Of a stretch of 26,487 nt of DNA, positions 1 to 8,221 are shown in pieces. The stretch covers positions 1,903 through 28,389 of the forward strand of contig DBVZ01000035.1 of the NCBI GenBank assembly GCA_002308255.1, in the 5' to 3' direction. Numbering within the stretch: position 1 is the first letter of the stretch; the number at the start of each line of letters is the position of its first letter. The position numbers were made by a program, and so were the translations under genes. The notes beneath the pieces are model-generated. The model had not been told where the DNA came from and searched no databases. It saw only the letters and a program-made list of their open reading frames with translations. The DNA comes from Lachnospiraceae bacterium UBA1251. Lineage in GTDB: Bacteria > Bacillota > Clostridia > Lachnospirales > Lachnospiraceae.

Positions 1-1980
1 GAGACTGCCGATGATCTTCTGCGTTATTATCCGGTCCACTATCTTTCCTATGAAGCCCCCCGCGCGGTATGTGAACTCACAGAAGGTGAAACCGCTGCTG
101 CCGAGGGCATTCTGACTCAAAAACCCGGCATTCGGAAAGGGAACCGGATGACGGTCGTGACCGCAAAGATCAGCGATATGACCGGAACTCTTCAGCTGAT
201 CTGGTTCAACGCCCCGTATGTGGCATCCCAGCTGAAGACCGGCAGAAAATACGTATTTCACGGCAGGATCTCCATGCGCGGTTCCCGGAAATACATGGAA
301 CATCCGGAAGTATTTCTCTCGGAAGACTATTCCCGGCAGATGAGTCATTTACGGCCTGTATATTCGCTTACGAAAGGGCTTGGGAACAAAACGCTGATCC
401 GCATCCTCTCAAATGTTTTCGAACAGCGTCCCGTCATTAACGACTGGCTCCCCGACGGGATCCGTGTCGTTTGCGGACTGCTCCGGGAGGAAGAAGCGGT
501 ACGGGAGATCCATTTCCCCGCTTCCGAAGCTTCCCTGACGGAAGCGAGACGCCGTCTTGTCTTTGATGAGCTCCTTCTGTTTATCCTCGCCATGAGGACC
601 CTGAAGGAACATTACGCAGATCACCCGAACAGTTATCCCATGAAGAAAACATGGGATACGGAAGAGCTGATCGAACGGCTTCCTTACCGGCTCACAAGGG
701 CACAGACCGCTGCCTGGCATACGATCGAAAAAGAATTGAGCGGAACCGCCCTCATGAACCGTCTGATACAGGGAGACGTCGGAAGCGGGAAAACGATCCT
801 TGCGTTTCTTGCCATGCAGATGACGGCATCAAACGGATACCAGAGCGTGCTCATGGCTCCTATCGAGGTACTCGCGGTCCAGCACTACGAGAAGCTCTGT
901 TCGATGAGAGACGATCTGTCGCTGAAAGATATCCGCCCGGCTCTTCTGATCGGTTCCTTAAAAGCCAAAGATAAAACGGAGATCAAAAAAGCGATCGCAT
1001 CCGGCGAAGCCAACTGTATCATCGGAACGCACGCTCTCATCCAGGATGACGTTTCCTACCGGAATCTTGCTCTGATGATCACGGACGAGCAGCACCGGTT
1101 TGGCGTGCGGCAAAGAAAAGCCCTGGCAAAGAACGGATCCGTTCCCAATATGATGGTCATGAGCGCCACGCCCATACCGAGAACACTGGGCATTATCTTT
1201 TACGGAGATCTGGATATCACGGTGATCGACGAAAAACCGAATATGCAGCTTCCTGTGAAGAATGCCCTCGTGAACCGCTCCTGGAGGCCGAATGCGTACC
1301 GTTTTATCAAAGAGCAGCTTTCCCGCGGGAGACAGGCCTATATTGTATGCGCGATGGTCGAACCCAGCGAAGAGCTGGACGTTGAAAATGTGACCGAATA
1401 CGCCGGGAAGATGAAGAAAGAGTTTCCGGAATACAAAGTGTCCGCCCTTCACGGGCAGATGAAGTCTTCCGATAAAGAAAAGATCATGGCATCCTTTGCG
1501 AACGGCGAGACCGATATCCTTGTGTCGACGACGGTGATCGAGGTAGGCGTTGATGTGCCGAACGCGACCGTCATGATGATCGAGGACGCGGAACGTTTCG
1601 GCCTTGCGGCACTTCACCAGCTTCGCGGCAGAGTGGGAAGAGGAGCGGAGCAGTCCTACTGCATTTTCGTGCAGGGACATGACACGGAAAGTTCCCGTGA
1701 ACGGCTGAACGTTCTGAAAGAGACGAACGACGGCTTCGTGATCGCCGAGAAAGACTTCGAACTGCGCGGTCCGGGGGATCTTCTCGGGATCCGGCAGAGC
1801 GGAGACCTTTGCTTTAAGCTGTCCGATCTGGGAAGAGACCGGGATATCCTTCTCGAAGCAGGGCAGATCGCTGCCGACATCATGGAGGACGATCCGGGTC
1901 TGATTGGGGAAGATTACCTGTTTTTAAAGAATACATTGACGGAATATATTGAAAAAATGGAAGGAAATATTGTCTTATAA
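1..1980 (+). CDS. recG: ATP-dependent DNA helicase RecG (5' end outside the window)
   Basis: RecG remodels stalled replication forks and branches Holliday junctions. The frame is open from base 1, so the start codon lies upstream; 659 residues are visible and perhaps 20 are missing. The N-terminal wedge/OB part is seen around nt 1-450 (DDLLRYYPVHY near the start). The helicase core follows: Walker A GDVGSGKT at about nt 772-795, the DEQH box followed by RFG at about nt 1084-1100, motif III SATPIPRTLG, and motif VI HQLRGRVGRG near nt 1618-1647. The C-terminal FELRGPGDLLGIRQSG segment is typical of RecG. An AT-rich gap and a new promoter follow the stop codon, so recG appears to end its transcription unit. 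The assignment is secure; only the true start is unknown. Confidence 0.97.
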   Translation, partial: ETADDLLRYYPVHYLSYEAPRAVCELTEGETAAAEGILTQKPGIRKGNRMTVVTAKISDMTGTLQLIWFNAPYVASQLKTGRKYVFHGRISMRGSRKYMEHPEVFLSEDYSRQMSHLRPVYSLTKGLGNKTLIRILSNVFEQRPVINDWLPDGIRVVCGLLREEEAVREIHFPASEASLTEARRRLVFDELLLFILAMRTLKEHYADHPNSYPMKKTWDTEELIERLPYRLTRAQTAAWHTIEKELSGTALMNRLIQGDVGSGKTILAFLAMQMTASNGYQSVLMAPIEVLAVQHYEKLCSMRDDLSLKDIRPALLIGSLKAKDKTEIKKAIASGEANCIIGTHALIQDDVSYRNLALMITDEQHRFGVRQRKALAKNGSVPNMMVMSATPIPRTLGIIFYGDLDITVIDEKPNMQLPVKNALVNRSWRPNAYRFIKEQLSRGRQAYIVCAMVEPSEELDVENVTEYAGKMKKEFPEYKVSALHGQMKSSDKEKIMASFANGETDILVSTTVIEVGVDVPNATVMMIEDAERFGLAALHQLRGRVGRGAEQSYCIFVQGHDTESSRERLNVLKETNDGFVIAEKDFELRGPGDLLGIRQSGDLCFKLSDLGRDRDILLEAGQIAADIMEDDPGLIGEDYLFLKNTLTEYIEKMEGNIVL

Positions 1981-1992
1981 AATTTCTTTATG

Positions 1993-2021
1993 AAATTTTC
2001 CTTAATATAAGAAAATTTTTT
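1993..2021 (+). terminator. Possible weak AT-rich terminator after recG
   Basis: Twelve bases after the recG stop an imperfect stem can form: AAATTTT, a bulged C, CTTA, loop ATA, TAAG, AAAATTT, followed by further T residues to 2021. The stem has almost no G or C, so it would be weak. Its position between recG and the next promoter fits termination, but this is a low-confidence call. Confidence 0.35.
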
Positions 2022-2060
2022 AGGCAACTTCCATATATTGTCAAAAATGACATTTTTCTA

Positions 2061-2089
2061 TTGATTTTCTATTGTTTTTTTGTTACAAT
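2061..2089 (+). promoter_or_regulatory. Sigma-A type promoter for the mgsA-like/rsmD/coaD unit
   Basis: The -35 box TTGATT (2061-2066) is separated by exactly 17 nt from the -10 box TACAAT (2084-2089), and TG one base before the -10 box gives an extended -10. Transcription would start near 2096, leaving a leader of about 45 nt before the ATG at 2140. The surrounding sequence is much richer in A and T than the neighbouring genes. Confidence 0.75.
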
Positions 2090-2139
2090 CGACATGAAGT
2101 ATAACTTGGTGAAGGAGAAGAAAACGGCAGGTCGACAGC

Positions 2140-2550
2140 ATGAATATTGGAATTACAGCACAGAACAGCAAGAAAAGCCTGATGGAAGACTTCTGCATCG
2201 CTTATAAAGGTATTCTTTCAAAACATGACATCTATGCCACTTATTCTACGGGCAAGCGTGTGGAAGACATGACGAATCTGCACATTCACAAATTCCTCCC
2301 GGGAGATATCGGAGGCGACAAGCAGTTTACCGATATGGTCGCCCGCGGGGACATGGATATGGTGATCTATTTCTACAATCCGTATCAGAATGAACCGAAT
2401 GTGCCGGACATTTATCTCATCGTAAGAGCCTGCGATCAATACAACATCCCCCTTGCGACCAACATCGCCTCTGCGGAACTTCTGATTCTCGGACTTGCGA
2501 ATGGTGATCTTGACTGGAGACTGAATCTGCGGAAAGAGGAACTGGCATGA
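2140..2550 (+). CDS. Divergent methylglyoxal synthase-like protein
   Basis: This 136-residue protein aligns along its whole length with methylglyoxal synthase MgsA, which converts dihydroxyacetone phosphate to methylglyoxal and phosphate. Clear landmarks are GGDKQ (58-62) and the segment ending in YNIPLATN (E. coli WNIPVATN). Key positions are changed relative to E. coli MgsA, with a constant offset of 11: His19-Asp20 are Gln8-Asn9, Gly46-Thr47 of the phosphate loop are Tyr35-Ser36, Asp91 is Asn80 and His98 is Asn87. The essential Asp71 and Asp101 are kept (Asp60, Asp90). It may be a weak enzyme, a changed enzyme or a binding protein. The start matches the family N-terminus, although the best ribosome binding site (GGAG at 2114-2117) is unusually far away. 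The next gene overlaps by 4 nt (ATGA). Confidence 0.8.
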   Translation: MNIGITAQNSKKSLMEDFCIAYKGILSKHDIYATYSTGKRVEDMTNLHIHKFLPGDIGGDKQFTDMVARGDMDMVIYFYNPYQNEPNVPDIYLIVRACDQYNIPLATNIASAELLILGLANGDLDWRLNLRKEELA

Positions 2551-3104
2551 GGGTGATCGCCGGCGAGGCACGGTCGCTTCCGCTCAAAACGGTTCCGTCC
2601 GACAGCATCCGTCCGACAACGGACAAGACAAAAGAAACTCTGTTTAATATTCTTTCACCCCGGATCCCCGGATGCCGTTTCCTTGATCTGTTCAGCGGAA
2701 GCGGAGCAATCGCCATTGAAGCTCTCAGCAGGGGAGCTTCCTATGCGTGTCTGGTTGAGAATTACAGGCCGGCGATCCGTGTGATCACTGAAAATCTGAA
2801 TTTCACAAAAATGCAGGATAAGGCGGAACTCATCAAGGAGGATGTCCGCCTTGTTTTGCGTCGTCTGGAAGGGCGGAAACCATTCGATATCATTTTCATG
2901 GATCCGCCGTTTGAAAAGGGACTTGAAAAAGAAGTGCTTGCTATTCTGCGCGGAAGTACATTGCTCAAAGAGGACGGTATTATTATCGTAGAAGCTTCTG
3001 TCCACACGGATTTTTCCTACCTCGGGGAGATGGGATATGAACTGACTCGCTGCAAAAAATACAAGAAACACGCGCATCTGTTCATTCAGCCGAAAAAAGA
3101 GTAA
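2547..3104 (+). CDS. rsmD: 16S rRNA (guanine966-N2)-methyltransferase RsmD
   Basis: RsmD methylates G966 of 16S rRNA during assembly of the small ribosomal subunit, using S-adenosylmethionine. The 185-residue product has the usual family length and all landmarks: N-terminal MRVIAGEARS, RPTTDKTKETLFNIL, the SAM-binding loop LDLFSGSGAIAIEALSRGA (47-65), and the catalytic DPPF motif near residue 120. The start overlaps the stop of the preceding gene in an ATGA, so translation is probably coupled. It lies directly before coaD, the common Firmicutes arrangement. Confidence 0.95.
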   Translation: MRVIAGEARSLPLKTVPSDSIRPTTDKTKETLFNILSPRIPGCRFLDLFSGSGAIAIEALSRGASYACLVENYRPAIRVITENLNFTKMQDKAELIKEDVRLVLRRLEGRKPFDIIFMDPPFEKGLEKEVLAILRGSTLLKEDGIIIVEASVHTDFSYLGEMGYELTRCKKYKKHAHLFIQPKKE

Positions 3105-3116
3105 AGGAGCTTTTCC

Positions 3117-3602
3117 ATGCGCTGCGCAGTTTATCCCGGATCGTTCGATCCTGTCACGAACGGACATATCGATATCATCAAAAGAGCAGCCCGTCAGTTC
3201 GACGAGGTCATTGTCGCAGTACTGCGCAATTCTTCAAAAAGTGCGTTGTTTTCTGCGGAGGAACGTGTTAATATACTCTGTGAAGTGCTGAAAGATATGC
3301 CTTCTGTTTCGGTACGTTCTTTTGACGGACTCACAGTTGATTTCGTCAGGGAATGCGGTGCCTCCGCGATGATCCGCGGACTCCGCGCGACGACGGATTT
3401 CGAGTACGAGATGCAGATCGCTCACACGAATCATGTCATCGATAAGGAGATCGACACCGTATTTTTCATCACGAATCTGAAATATGCTTACCTGAGCTCC
3501 TCCATTGTCAAAGAGATCGGAATGTACGGGGGAGACATCAGTAAATTCGTACCGCCTTCCGTGGAAAAGGCGGTTCTTGAAAAATTTAAGACGTCCCGCT
3601 GA
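3117..3602 (+). CDS. coaD: Phosphopantetheine adenylyltransferase
   Basis: CoaD carries out the penultimate step of coenzyme A synthesis, transferring AMP from ATP to 4'-phosphopantetheine. The 161-residue protein begins with the nucleotidyltransferase signature [12 protein letters not shown] (TNGH at 14-17) and has the second ATP-binding motif, LSSSIVKEI, near residue 129. The length is standard. AAAGGAG lies just before the ATG, and the gap from rsmD is only 12 nt, so the two are co-transcribed. Confidence 0.97.
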   Translation: MRCAVYPGSFDPVTNGHIDIIKRAARQFDEVIVAVLRNSSKSALFSAEERVNILCEVLKDMPSVSVRSFDGLTVDFVRECGASAMIRGLRATTDFEYEMQIAHTNHVIDKEIDTVFFITNLKYAYLSSSIVKEIGMYGGDISKFVPPSVEKAVLEKFKTSR

Positions 3603-3639
3603 GGACGATAGAATGGAATTGCCGGGAGGAAGAGAGAAC

Positions 3640-4350
3640 ATGGCAAGCAGGATTGAACAGATTATCGGAGAGATCGAAGAATATATCGACGGCTGCCGCT
3701 TTCAGCCGCTTTCCACAACGAAGATCGTTGTGAATAAAGAGGAACTGGAAGAGCTGCTTCGCGAACTGAGACTGAAAACGCCGGATGAGATCAAGCGCTA
3801 TCAGAAGATCATCTCCAACAAGGATGCCATCCTTGCCGACGCACAGGAAAAAGCGGAGAAGATCATTGCCAATGCCCAGGCACAGGCACAGGAAATGATC
3901 AGCCAGCACGAAGTGACGCAGCAGGCGTATCAGCAGGCAAACGATACGATCAACCGCTCGAACATGCAGGCACAGGAAATACTCGATTCCGCCACTACGG
4001 ATGCGAACAATATCCGTTTTTCCGCGATCTCCTATACGGATGAAATGCTGGGCAACCTCGCCGATCTTCTGGATAACGCGCTGGCGGATGCCATGCCGAA
4101 ATACAAAGCCATGATCGACTCTCTCCAGAGCGCCCTCAATATCGTGAACAGGAACCGTTCCGAGCTTGACCCGCAGGCTGTGGAACCGGTCGCCCCGAGA
4201 CAGCCTTCTTCTTACCAGGAGCCGCAGGAGGACTACGAGGAAGAGGAAAAAGCGGAATACGAAGAGGATGACGAAGAAGTCTTCGAGGACGCTGACGACG
4301 AAGAGTTCGACGATTATGATGACTATGATGACGGCGATGAGGAGGAATGA
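3640..4350 (+). CDS. Coiled-coil protein with an acidic C-terminal tail, function unknown
   Basis: I place the start at the ATG at 3640 because GGGAGG (3624-3629) sits 10 nt before it; an ATG at 3613 in the same frame lacks such a site. The 236-residue product is predicted to be helical: an N-terminal segment (MASRIEQIIGEIEEYIDGC), then a long stretch at about 45-150 rich in Gln, Ala, Glu and Lys that resembles the stalk of ATP-synthase b subunits and DivIVA-like proteins. The last 50 or so residues are mostly Asp, Glu and Tyr. No enzyme motif, signal peptide or membrane segment is visible. Similar proteins next to coaD in Clostridia are often annotated as ATPase-like; I see no evidence for ATPase activity. 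It is the last gene before a terminator. Confidence 0.8.
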   Translation: MASRIEQIIGEIEEYIDGCRFQPLSTTKIVVNKEELEELLRELRLKTPDEIKRYQKIISNKDAILADAQEKAEKIIANAQAQAQEMISQHEVTQQAYQQANDTINRSNMQAQEILDSATTDANNIRFSAISYTDEMLGNLADLLDNALADAMPKYKAMIDSLQSALNIVNRNRSELDPQAVEPVAPRQPSSYQEPQEDYEEEEKAEYEEDDEEVFEDADDEEFDDYDDYDDGDEEE

Positions 4351-4372
4351 TCGCCCCACAGGATGAAGACGC

Positions 4373-4405
4373 AAAGGGGATGTTCGTTTAGAATATCCCC
4401 TTTTT
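4373..4405 (+). terminator. Rho-independent terminator after the coiled-coil gene
   Basis: The 13-bp stem AAAGGGGATGTTC (4373-4385) pairs with GAATATCCCCTTT (4391-4403), with one G-T wobble and a GTTTA loop. The stem merges into a T run ending at 4405. Only 19 nt separate it from the pepD start and no clear promoter lies between, so it may act as a partial terminator with read-through into pepD. Confidence 0.75.
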
Positions 4406-4424
4406 CAATGTCAAAGGGAGGCTT

Positions 4425-5873
4425 ATGATGACAGATTTTCCAGGAACGGAACCCGCTGAGGTATTCCGCTTTTTCAAAGAAATATCGGATATTCCGAGAG
4501 GATCCGGCAACACGGACGCCATCAGTGCGTATCTTTGCCGATTCGCGGAGGAGAGGGGAATATCCTATGAACATGACGAGACCGGCAACGTACTGATGCG
4601 CAAAGGCGCTTCCGCCGGATATGAAGGACATGAGACCGTGATTCTGCAGGGCCATGTGGACATGGTCTGTGTGAAAACGGAGGAATCCGGTCATGATTTC
4701 GAAAAGGATCCCATTGAACTGATCGTCGAAAACGACTGGATCCGTGCGGACGGCACTTCGCTCGGAGGAGATGACGGCATTGCCGTCGCCTATATGCTTG
4801 CGCTTCTTGATGATGAATCCATCCCTCATCCGCCTCTCGAAACGCTTTTTACGGTCGACGAGGAGACCGGAATGTACGGCGCGAAAGCGCTGGATCCCGC
4901 CTGGATCACTGCTTCCAGGATGATCAATCTCGATTCAGAGGAGGAAGGCATCATTACGACGGGATGTGCCGGCGGTCTGGATGTCGTTTCCCTTCTTCCG
5001 GTGAACCGTCACGCGCTGCGCGGCATTCCGGTCCGTGTCCTGATCAGCGGTCTCAAAGGAGGACATTCCGGAAGCGCTATTCAGGAACCGGTCGCAAGTG
5101 CGAACAAGCTGATGGGACGTCTTCTGAAAGCGCTCTACGAGGAACTTCCCGTTTCCCTCGTGGATCTTTCGGGCGGAGAGAAGAGAAATGCGATCTGCGT
5201 CAGTTCCGAGGCGATCCTTCTTGCGGACGAGGAAGACATCCAGGCGATCGCCGATATCGCGGGAGAGATGGAAGATGCGTTCCGCAATGAGTATAAATGT
5301 GCGGACGACGGTATTTCCGTTCTTTGCCAGTGCGAAGAGGAGATGCTTGTCAACGCAATGGATGATGACAGTGCCAAAAAGATCATTGATTTCCTTATTC
5401 TGGTCCCTCACGGCGTTGAAAAAATGAACGCCGTGCTCAGCGGTTCCGTGGAAACATCTACAAATATCGGCGTGATCGGGTCCGAAGAGTCTTTCTTCAG
5501 CGGCTGTTCGCTGGTACGGAGCAGCATAGGCACGTCCAAAAAAATGCTTGCGGACAGAATCGTGACACTGACGGAACTTCTCGGCGGGGAAGCAGAACTT
5601 AGCGGCGATTATCCCGCATGGGAGTTCAAAACGGATTCCGATCTGCTCACGGTCGCAAAAGAGGTGGAAAAAGAACTGACCGGGACCGATCCCGTCGTGA
5701 CCGTGACGCACGGGGGCCTTGAGTGCGGCCTGATATCCGAAGCCCTTCCGGATCTTGATATCATCTCGATCGGTCCGAAGATGAGGGATATCCACACGTA
5801 CAATGAGATGCTTTCCATCCCGTCGGTCGCAAAGACATGGGAAATTCTGAAGGAAATCCTCAAGAGACTCTGA
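4425..5873 (+). CDS. pepD: Aminoacyl-histidine dipeptidase (M20 family, PepD type)
   Basis: PepD is a cytoplasmic dizinc dipeptidase that hydrolyses Xaa-His and other dipeptides. The 482-residue product has the expected length and metal-binding signatures in order: GHVDMV (His77, Asp79), LGGDDGIA (Asp116), DEETGM (Glu146/Glu147) and NLDSEEEG (Asp170), with HGGLECG near the C-terminus. The start follows AAAGGGAGG at a good distance; ATG at 4425 and 4428 are both possible. It stands just after a hairpin terminator and heads the long plus-strand series. Confidence 0.94.
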   Translation: MMTDFPGTEPAEVFRFFKEISDIPRGSGNTDAISAYLCRFAEERGISYEHDETGNVLMRKGASAGYEGHETVILQGHVDMVCVKTEESGHDFEKDPIELIVENDWIRADGTSLGGDDGIAVAYMLALLDDESIPHPPLETLFTVDEETGMYGAKALDPAWITASRMINLDSEEEGIITTGCAGGLDVVSLLPVNRHALRGIPVRVLISGLKGGHSGSAIQEPVASANKLMGRLLKALYEELPVSLVDLSGGEKRNAICVSSEAILLADEEDIQAIADIAGEMEDAFRNEYKCADDGISVLCQCEEEMLVNAMDDDSAKKIIDFLILVPHGVEKMNAVLSGSVETSTNIGVIGSEESFFSGCSLVRSSIGTSKKMLADRIVTLTELLGGEAELSGDYPAWEFKTDSDLLTVAKEVEKELTGTDPVVTVTHGGLECGLISEALPDLDIISIGPKMRDIHTYNEMLSIPSVAKTWEILKEILKRL

Positions 5874-5903
5874 CACAGGCATTAAAGAAGAGAGCTGAAC
5901 GAT

Positions 5904-6512
5904 ATGATCAAAAAAGCCGGAAAAGGATATGCCGGATATATCAATTATGAGCGTTTCCGAAGGATCGTAAGAACGGTCATTCTGTTTCTGATCCCGTTTG
6001 CCGCATTTACCATTGCGTTTATTTATTACGGCAGCCGGAAAAACATCATCAGCGTGGTCGCCATGATCGGCATGATCCCCGCCTGCATGTCCGCTGTCAG
6101 CGTGGTTATGGTCTATACGATCCGTTCGATCCCCAAAGATATCCTGAAAAGGATCGAAGAGACCTGCGGCGATCTCGCTATGGGCTATGAGCTCTATATG
6201 ACAAATTACGACAAGAATACGCTGCTGGATGCGGTCGCGATCTGCGGTGATACGATCGTCGCGCTGGCGACTTATAAAAATCCAGACAGAAAAGAAGCGG
6301 AAAGCCATATGCTGAAAATGATCCGCGCGGCCGGGTTCCGCGCCAACGTCACGGTTATGACGGATGCGGACAAATATGTGGAGCGGCTTGCTTCCCTGAG
6401 CGCCCACGCAGCGGATCTCAGGTCCGGGATCCAGCCGCGGAAGGACTCCCGGTATCCGGAAGACTCTTACGAAGAACAGCTTATGCATATCCTGCTGAGC
6501 GCTTCCCTGTAA
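5904..6512 (+). CDS. Membrane protein of unknown function with two N-terminal TM segments
   Basis: The 202-residue product has two hydrophobic helices, at about 22-44 and 48-70, separated by a short charged turn (GSRKN). A soluble domain of about 130 residues follows and carries no motif I recognise. The topology suggests a hairpin anchor with the C-terminal domain in the cytoplasm. A weak ribosome binding site (AAGAGAG) precedes the ATG. The next gene starts one base after the stop, so the pair is probably co-translated. I do not recognise the family. The short intergenic distances on both sides and the normal codon composition argue that it is a real gene. Confidence 0.8.
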   Translation: MIKKAGKGYAGYINYERFRRIVRTVILFLIPFAAFTIAFIYYGSRKNIISVVAMIGMIPACMSAVSVVMVYTIRSIPKDILKRIEETCGDLAMGYELYMTNYDKNTLLDAVAICGDTIVALATYKNPDRKEAESHMLKMIRAAGFRANVTVMTDADKYVERLASLSAHAADLRSGIQPRKDSRYPEDSYEEQLMHILLSASL

Positions 6513-6513
6513 C

Positions 6514-7503
6514 ATGGTCACACTTATCGTCGAAGAAAAAGACAGCGGACAGCGGCTCGATCAATACCTTCGCCGCTATATGCCGCTGGCGCCGGACAGC
6601 TTCTTCTATAAGATGCTGCGGAAAAAGAATATTACCCGGAACGGCTCCAGGGCGGACGGAAGCGAGAAACTCGCTGCAGGAGACGAGATCCGTCTCTTTT
6701 TATCGGAAGAGACGATCGGAAAATTCCGCTCACGGGCTGCACAGCACCTGTCTTTCAGGCCTGTGGAGATCCTTTTTGAAAATGATTCGGTTCTGGCCGT
6801 CAATAAACCGGCCGGCATTCTCACGCAGCGGGACCGTTCCGGCATCAGCGCCCTCTCGGATGATGTACTGGGCTGTCTCCTCCGAAGCGGAACCGTCACG
6901 GAAGAATCCCTTCTTCATTACCGGCCGTCGCCTGCCAACAGACTGGACCGGAATACCAGCGGGATCGTGCTGTTCGGAAAAACACTGGCCGGTCAGCGGG
7001 ATATTTCGGAAGTGATCCGGCGGAGACTGGTTCGAAAACACTATGTCACGCTTGCGGTCGGACATTTTCCGAAAAAAAAGGAAGACCGTGCCTGGCTGGC
7101 AAAAGACACCCGGAATAATCGTTCCGTGATCACCGCCTCCCCAGGGGAAGGCGCGGAAGAGATCCGTACGGTTTTTACTCCGCTCCGTTATTTCAATGGA
7201 AATGACATCTTCCGGAAAGGATGGACCCTGCTGGACGTTGAACTCCTGACCGGAAAACCGCATCAGATCCGTGCCCGGATCTCGGATCTGGGTTATCCTG
7301 CTGCAGGAGATCCCAAATACGGGGATCCTGCCGTCAACCTGATGCTCCGGGACAGATACGGGCTGCGTTTCCAGCTCCTGCATGCTTATAAAGCAGCTTT
7401 CCGGGATGACGGTGCTGTTCCTGAGGGACTGAGAGGAAAAACAGTGGAAGCTCCTTTCCCGCCGCTGTTTGAGAGGATTCTTAAGGATTTGGACAATGAC
7501 TGA
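6514..7503 (+). CDS. RluC/RluD-family 23S rRNA pseudouridine synthase
   Basis: The family isomerises specific uridines in RNA to pseudouridine. The 329-residue protein has an N-terminal S4-like RNA-binding region (about 10-65: QRLDQYLRRY and later LAAGDEIRLFL). A catalytic domain follows, with AVNKPAGILT (95-104) and the signature NRLDRNTSGIV, in which Asp145 is the catalytic aspartate. The usual His before RLD is Asn here. GKPHQIRARISDLGYPAAGDPKYG is the typical C-terminal core. The exact target cannot be deduced, so I give no symbol. Only one base separates it from the upstream stop and there is no good ribosome binding site, which points to coupled translation. Its end overlaps lepB by 8 nt. 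Confidence 0.92.
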   Translation: MVTLIVEEKDSGQRLDQYLRRYMPLAPDSFFYKMLRKKNITRNGSRADGSEKLAAGDEIRLFLSEETIGKFRSRAAQHLSFRPVEILFENDSVLAVNKPAGILTQRDRSGISALSDDVLGCLLRSGTVTEESLLHYRPSPANRLDRNTSGIVLFGKTLAGQRDISEVIRRRLVRKHYVTLAVGHFPKKKEDRAWLAKDTRNNRSVITASPGEGAEEIRTVFTPLRYFNGNDIFRKGWTLLDVELLTGKPHQIRARISDLGYPAAGDPKYGDPAVNLMLRDRYGLRFQLLHAYKAAFRDDGAVPEGLRGKTVEAPFPPLFERILKDLDND

Positions 7504-8218
7504 AAGAAATGATCCCCTGCTGAGGGATAACGAAGAACTTGACGAGATTCTCTGGGAGATCGAAGCGGAGAAAAGAGACTTCGAAGCGGAAGACGATTAT
7601 TCTGACGACTCTTCCCGGGTCAGGGCACGCAGAAATGCGCAGAAGAAGAAATCACAGGAAAGAAACGCTTCGATCCTGAAGGAGATCCTGGATTATGTCG
7701 TTACGCTTGCTGTAGTCGTCGCCGCCGTTCTTCTTCTGAACACCTATTTTCTGATCAATGCCAGGATCCCTTCGGAATCCATGGAACCTACGATCGAGAA
7801 GGGCAATCAGATCTTCGGCAGCCGTCTCGCTTATCTTGGAAAAGACCCTGAGAGGTTCGACATTATCATTTTCCGTTATCCGGACGATGAGACCCAGTAT
7901 TTCATCAAACGCGTGATCGGCCTTCCCGGGGAAACGGTCGTCATCGACGGCGGCGCCGTCTATGTGAACGGCAGTCCCGACCCGCTCGATGACTCCTATG
8001 TCGCGGAACCCTGGGGGATGTTCGAGGCGCCGATGACTTTTGAGGTCCCGGAAGGCTGCTACTTCGTGATGGGAGATAACCGCAATCATTCCAACGATTC
8101 GAGGTACTGGGAGAATCATTTTGTCGCCAGGGAGAAGATTCTCGGAAAAGCCGTCGTGCGGTACTGGCCCGTATGGCAGATCAGGACGTTCCGCTATGAG
8201 GCGCCCCCGGAGGAATAA
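7496..8218 (+). CDS. lepB: Type I signal peptidase
   Basis: Signal peptidase I removes signal peptides from secreted proteins on the outer face of the membrane. The catalytic serine is in IPSESMEPT (Ser95) and the general-base lysine in FIKRVIGLPGE (Lys138); GDNRNHSNDSR (193-203) is the conserved C-terminal box. One TM helix spans about 64-86. Before it is an unusually long, charged cytoplasmic N-terminus of about 60 residues, acidic at first and then basic (RARRNAQKKKSQ). The ATG at 7496 is chosen because AAGGA precedes it. It overlaps the pseudouridine synthase by 8 nt. Confidence 0.94.
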   Translation: MTERNDPLLRDNEELDEILWEIEAEKRDFEAEDDYSDDSSRVRARRNAQKKKSQERNASILKEILDYVVTLAVVVAAVLLLNTYFLINARIPSESMEPTIEKGNQIFGSRLAYLGKDPERFDIIIFRYPDDETQYFIKRVIGLPGETVVIDGGAVYVNGSPDPLDDSYVAEPWGMFEAPMTFEVPEGCYFVMGDNRNHSNDSRYWENHFVAREKILGKAVVRYWPVWQIRTFRYEAPPEE

Positions 8219-8221
8219 CGG

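Noticed and set aside
4935..6521. A 528-codon open frame on the minus strand opposite pepD and the two-TM gene
   Set aside because: The plus-strand genes are clear family members with intact motifs, while the antisense product is rich in His, Arg and Asp and has no recognisable domain. It is a by-product of codon bias.
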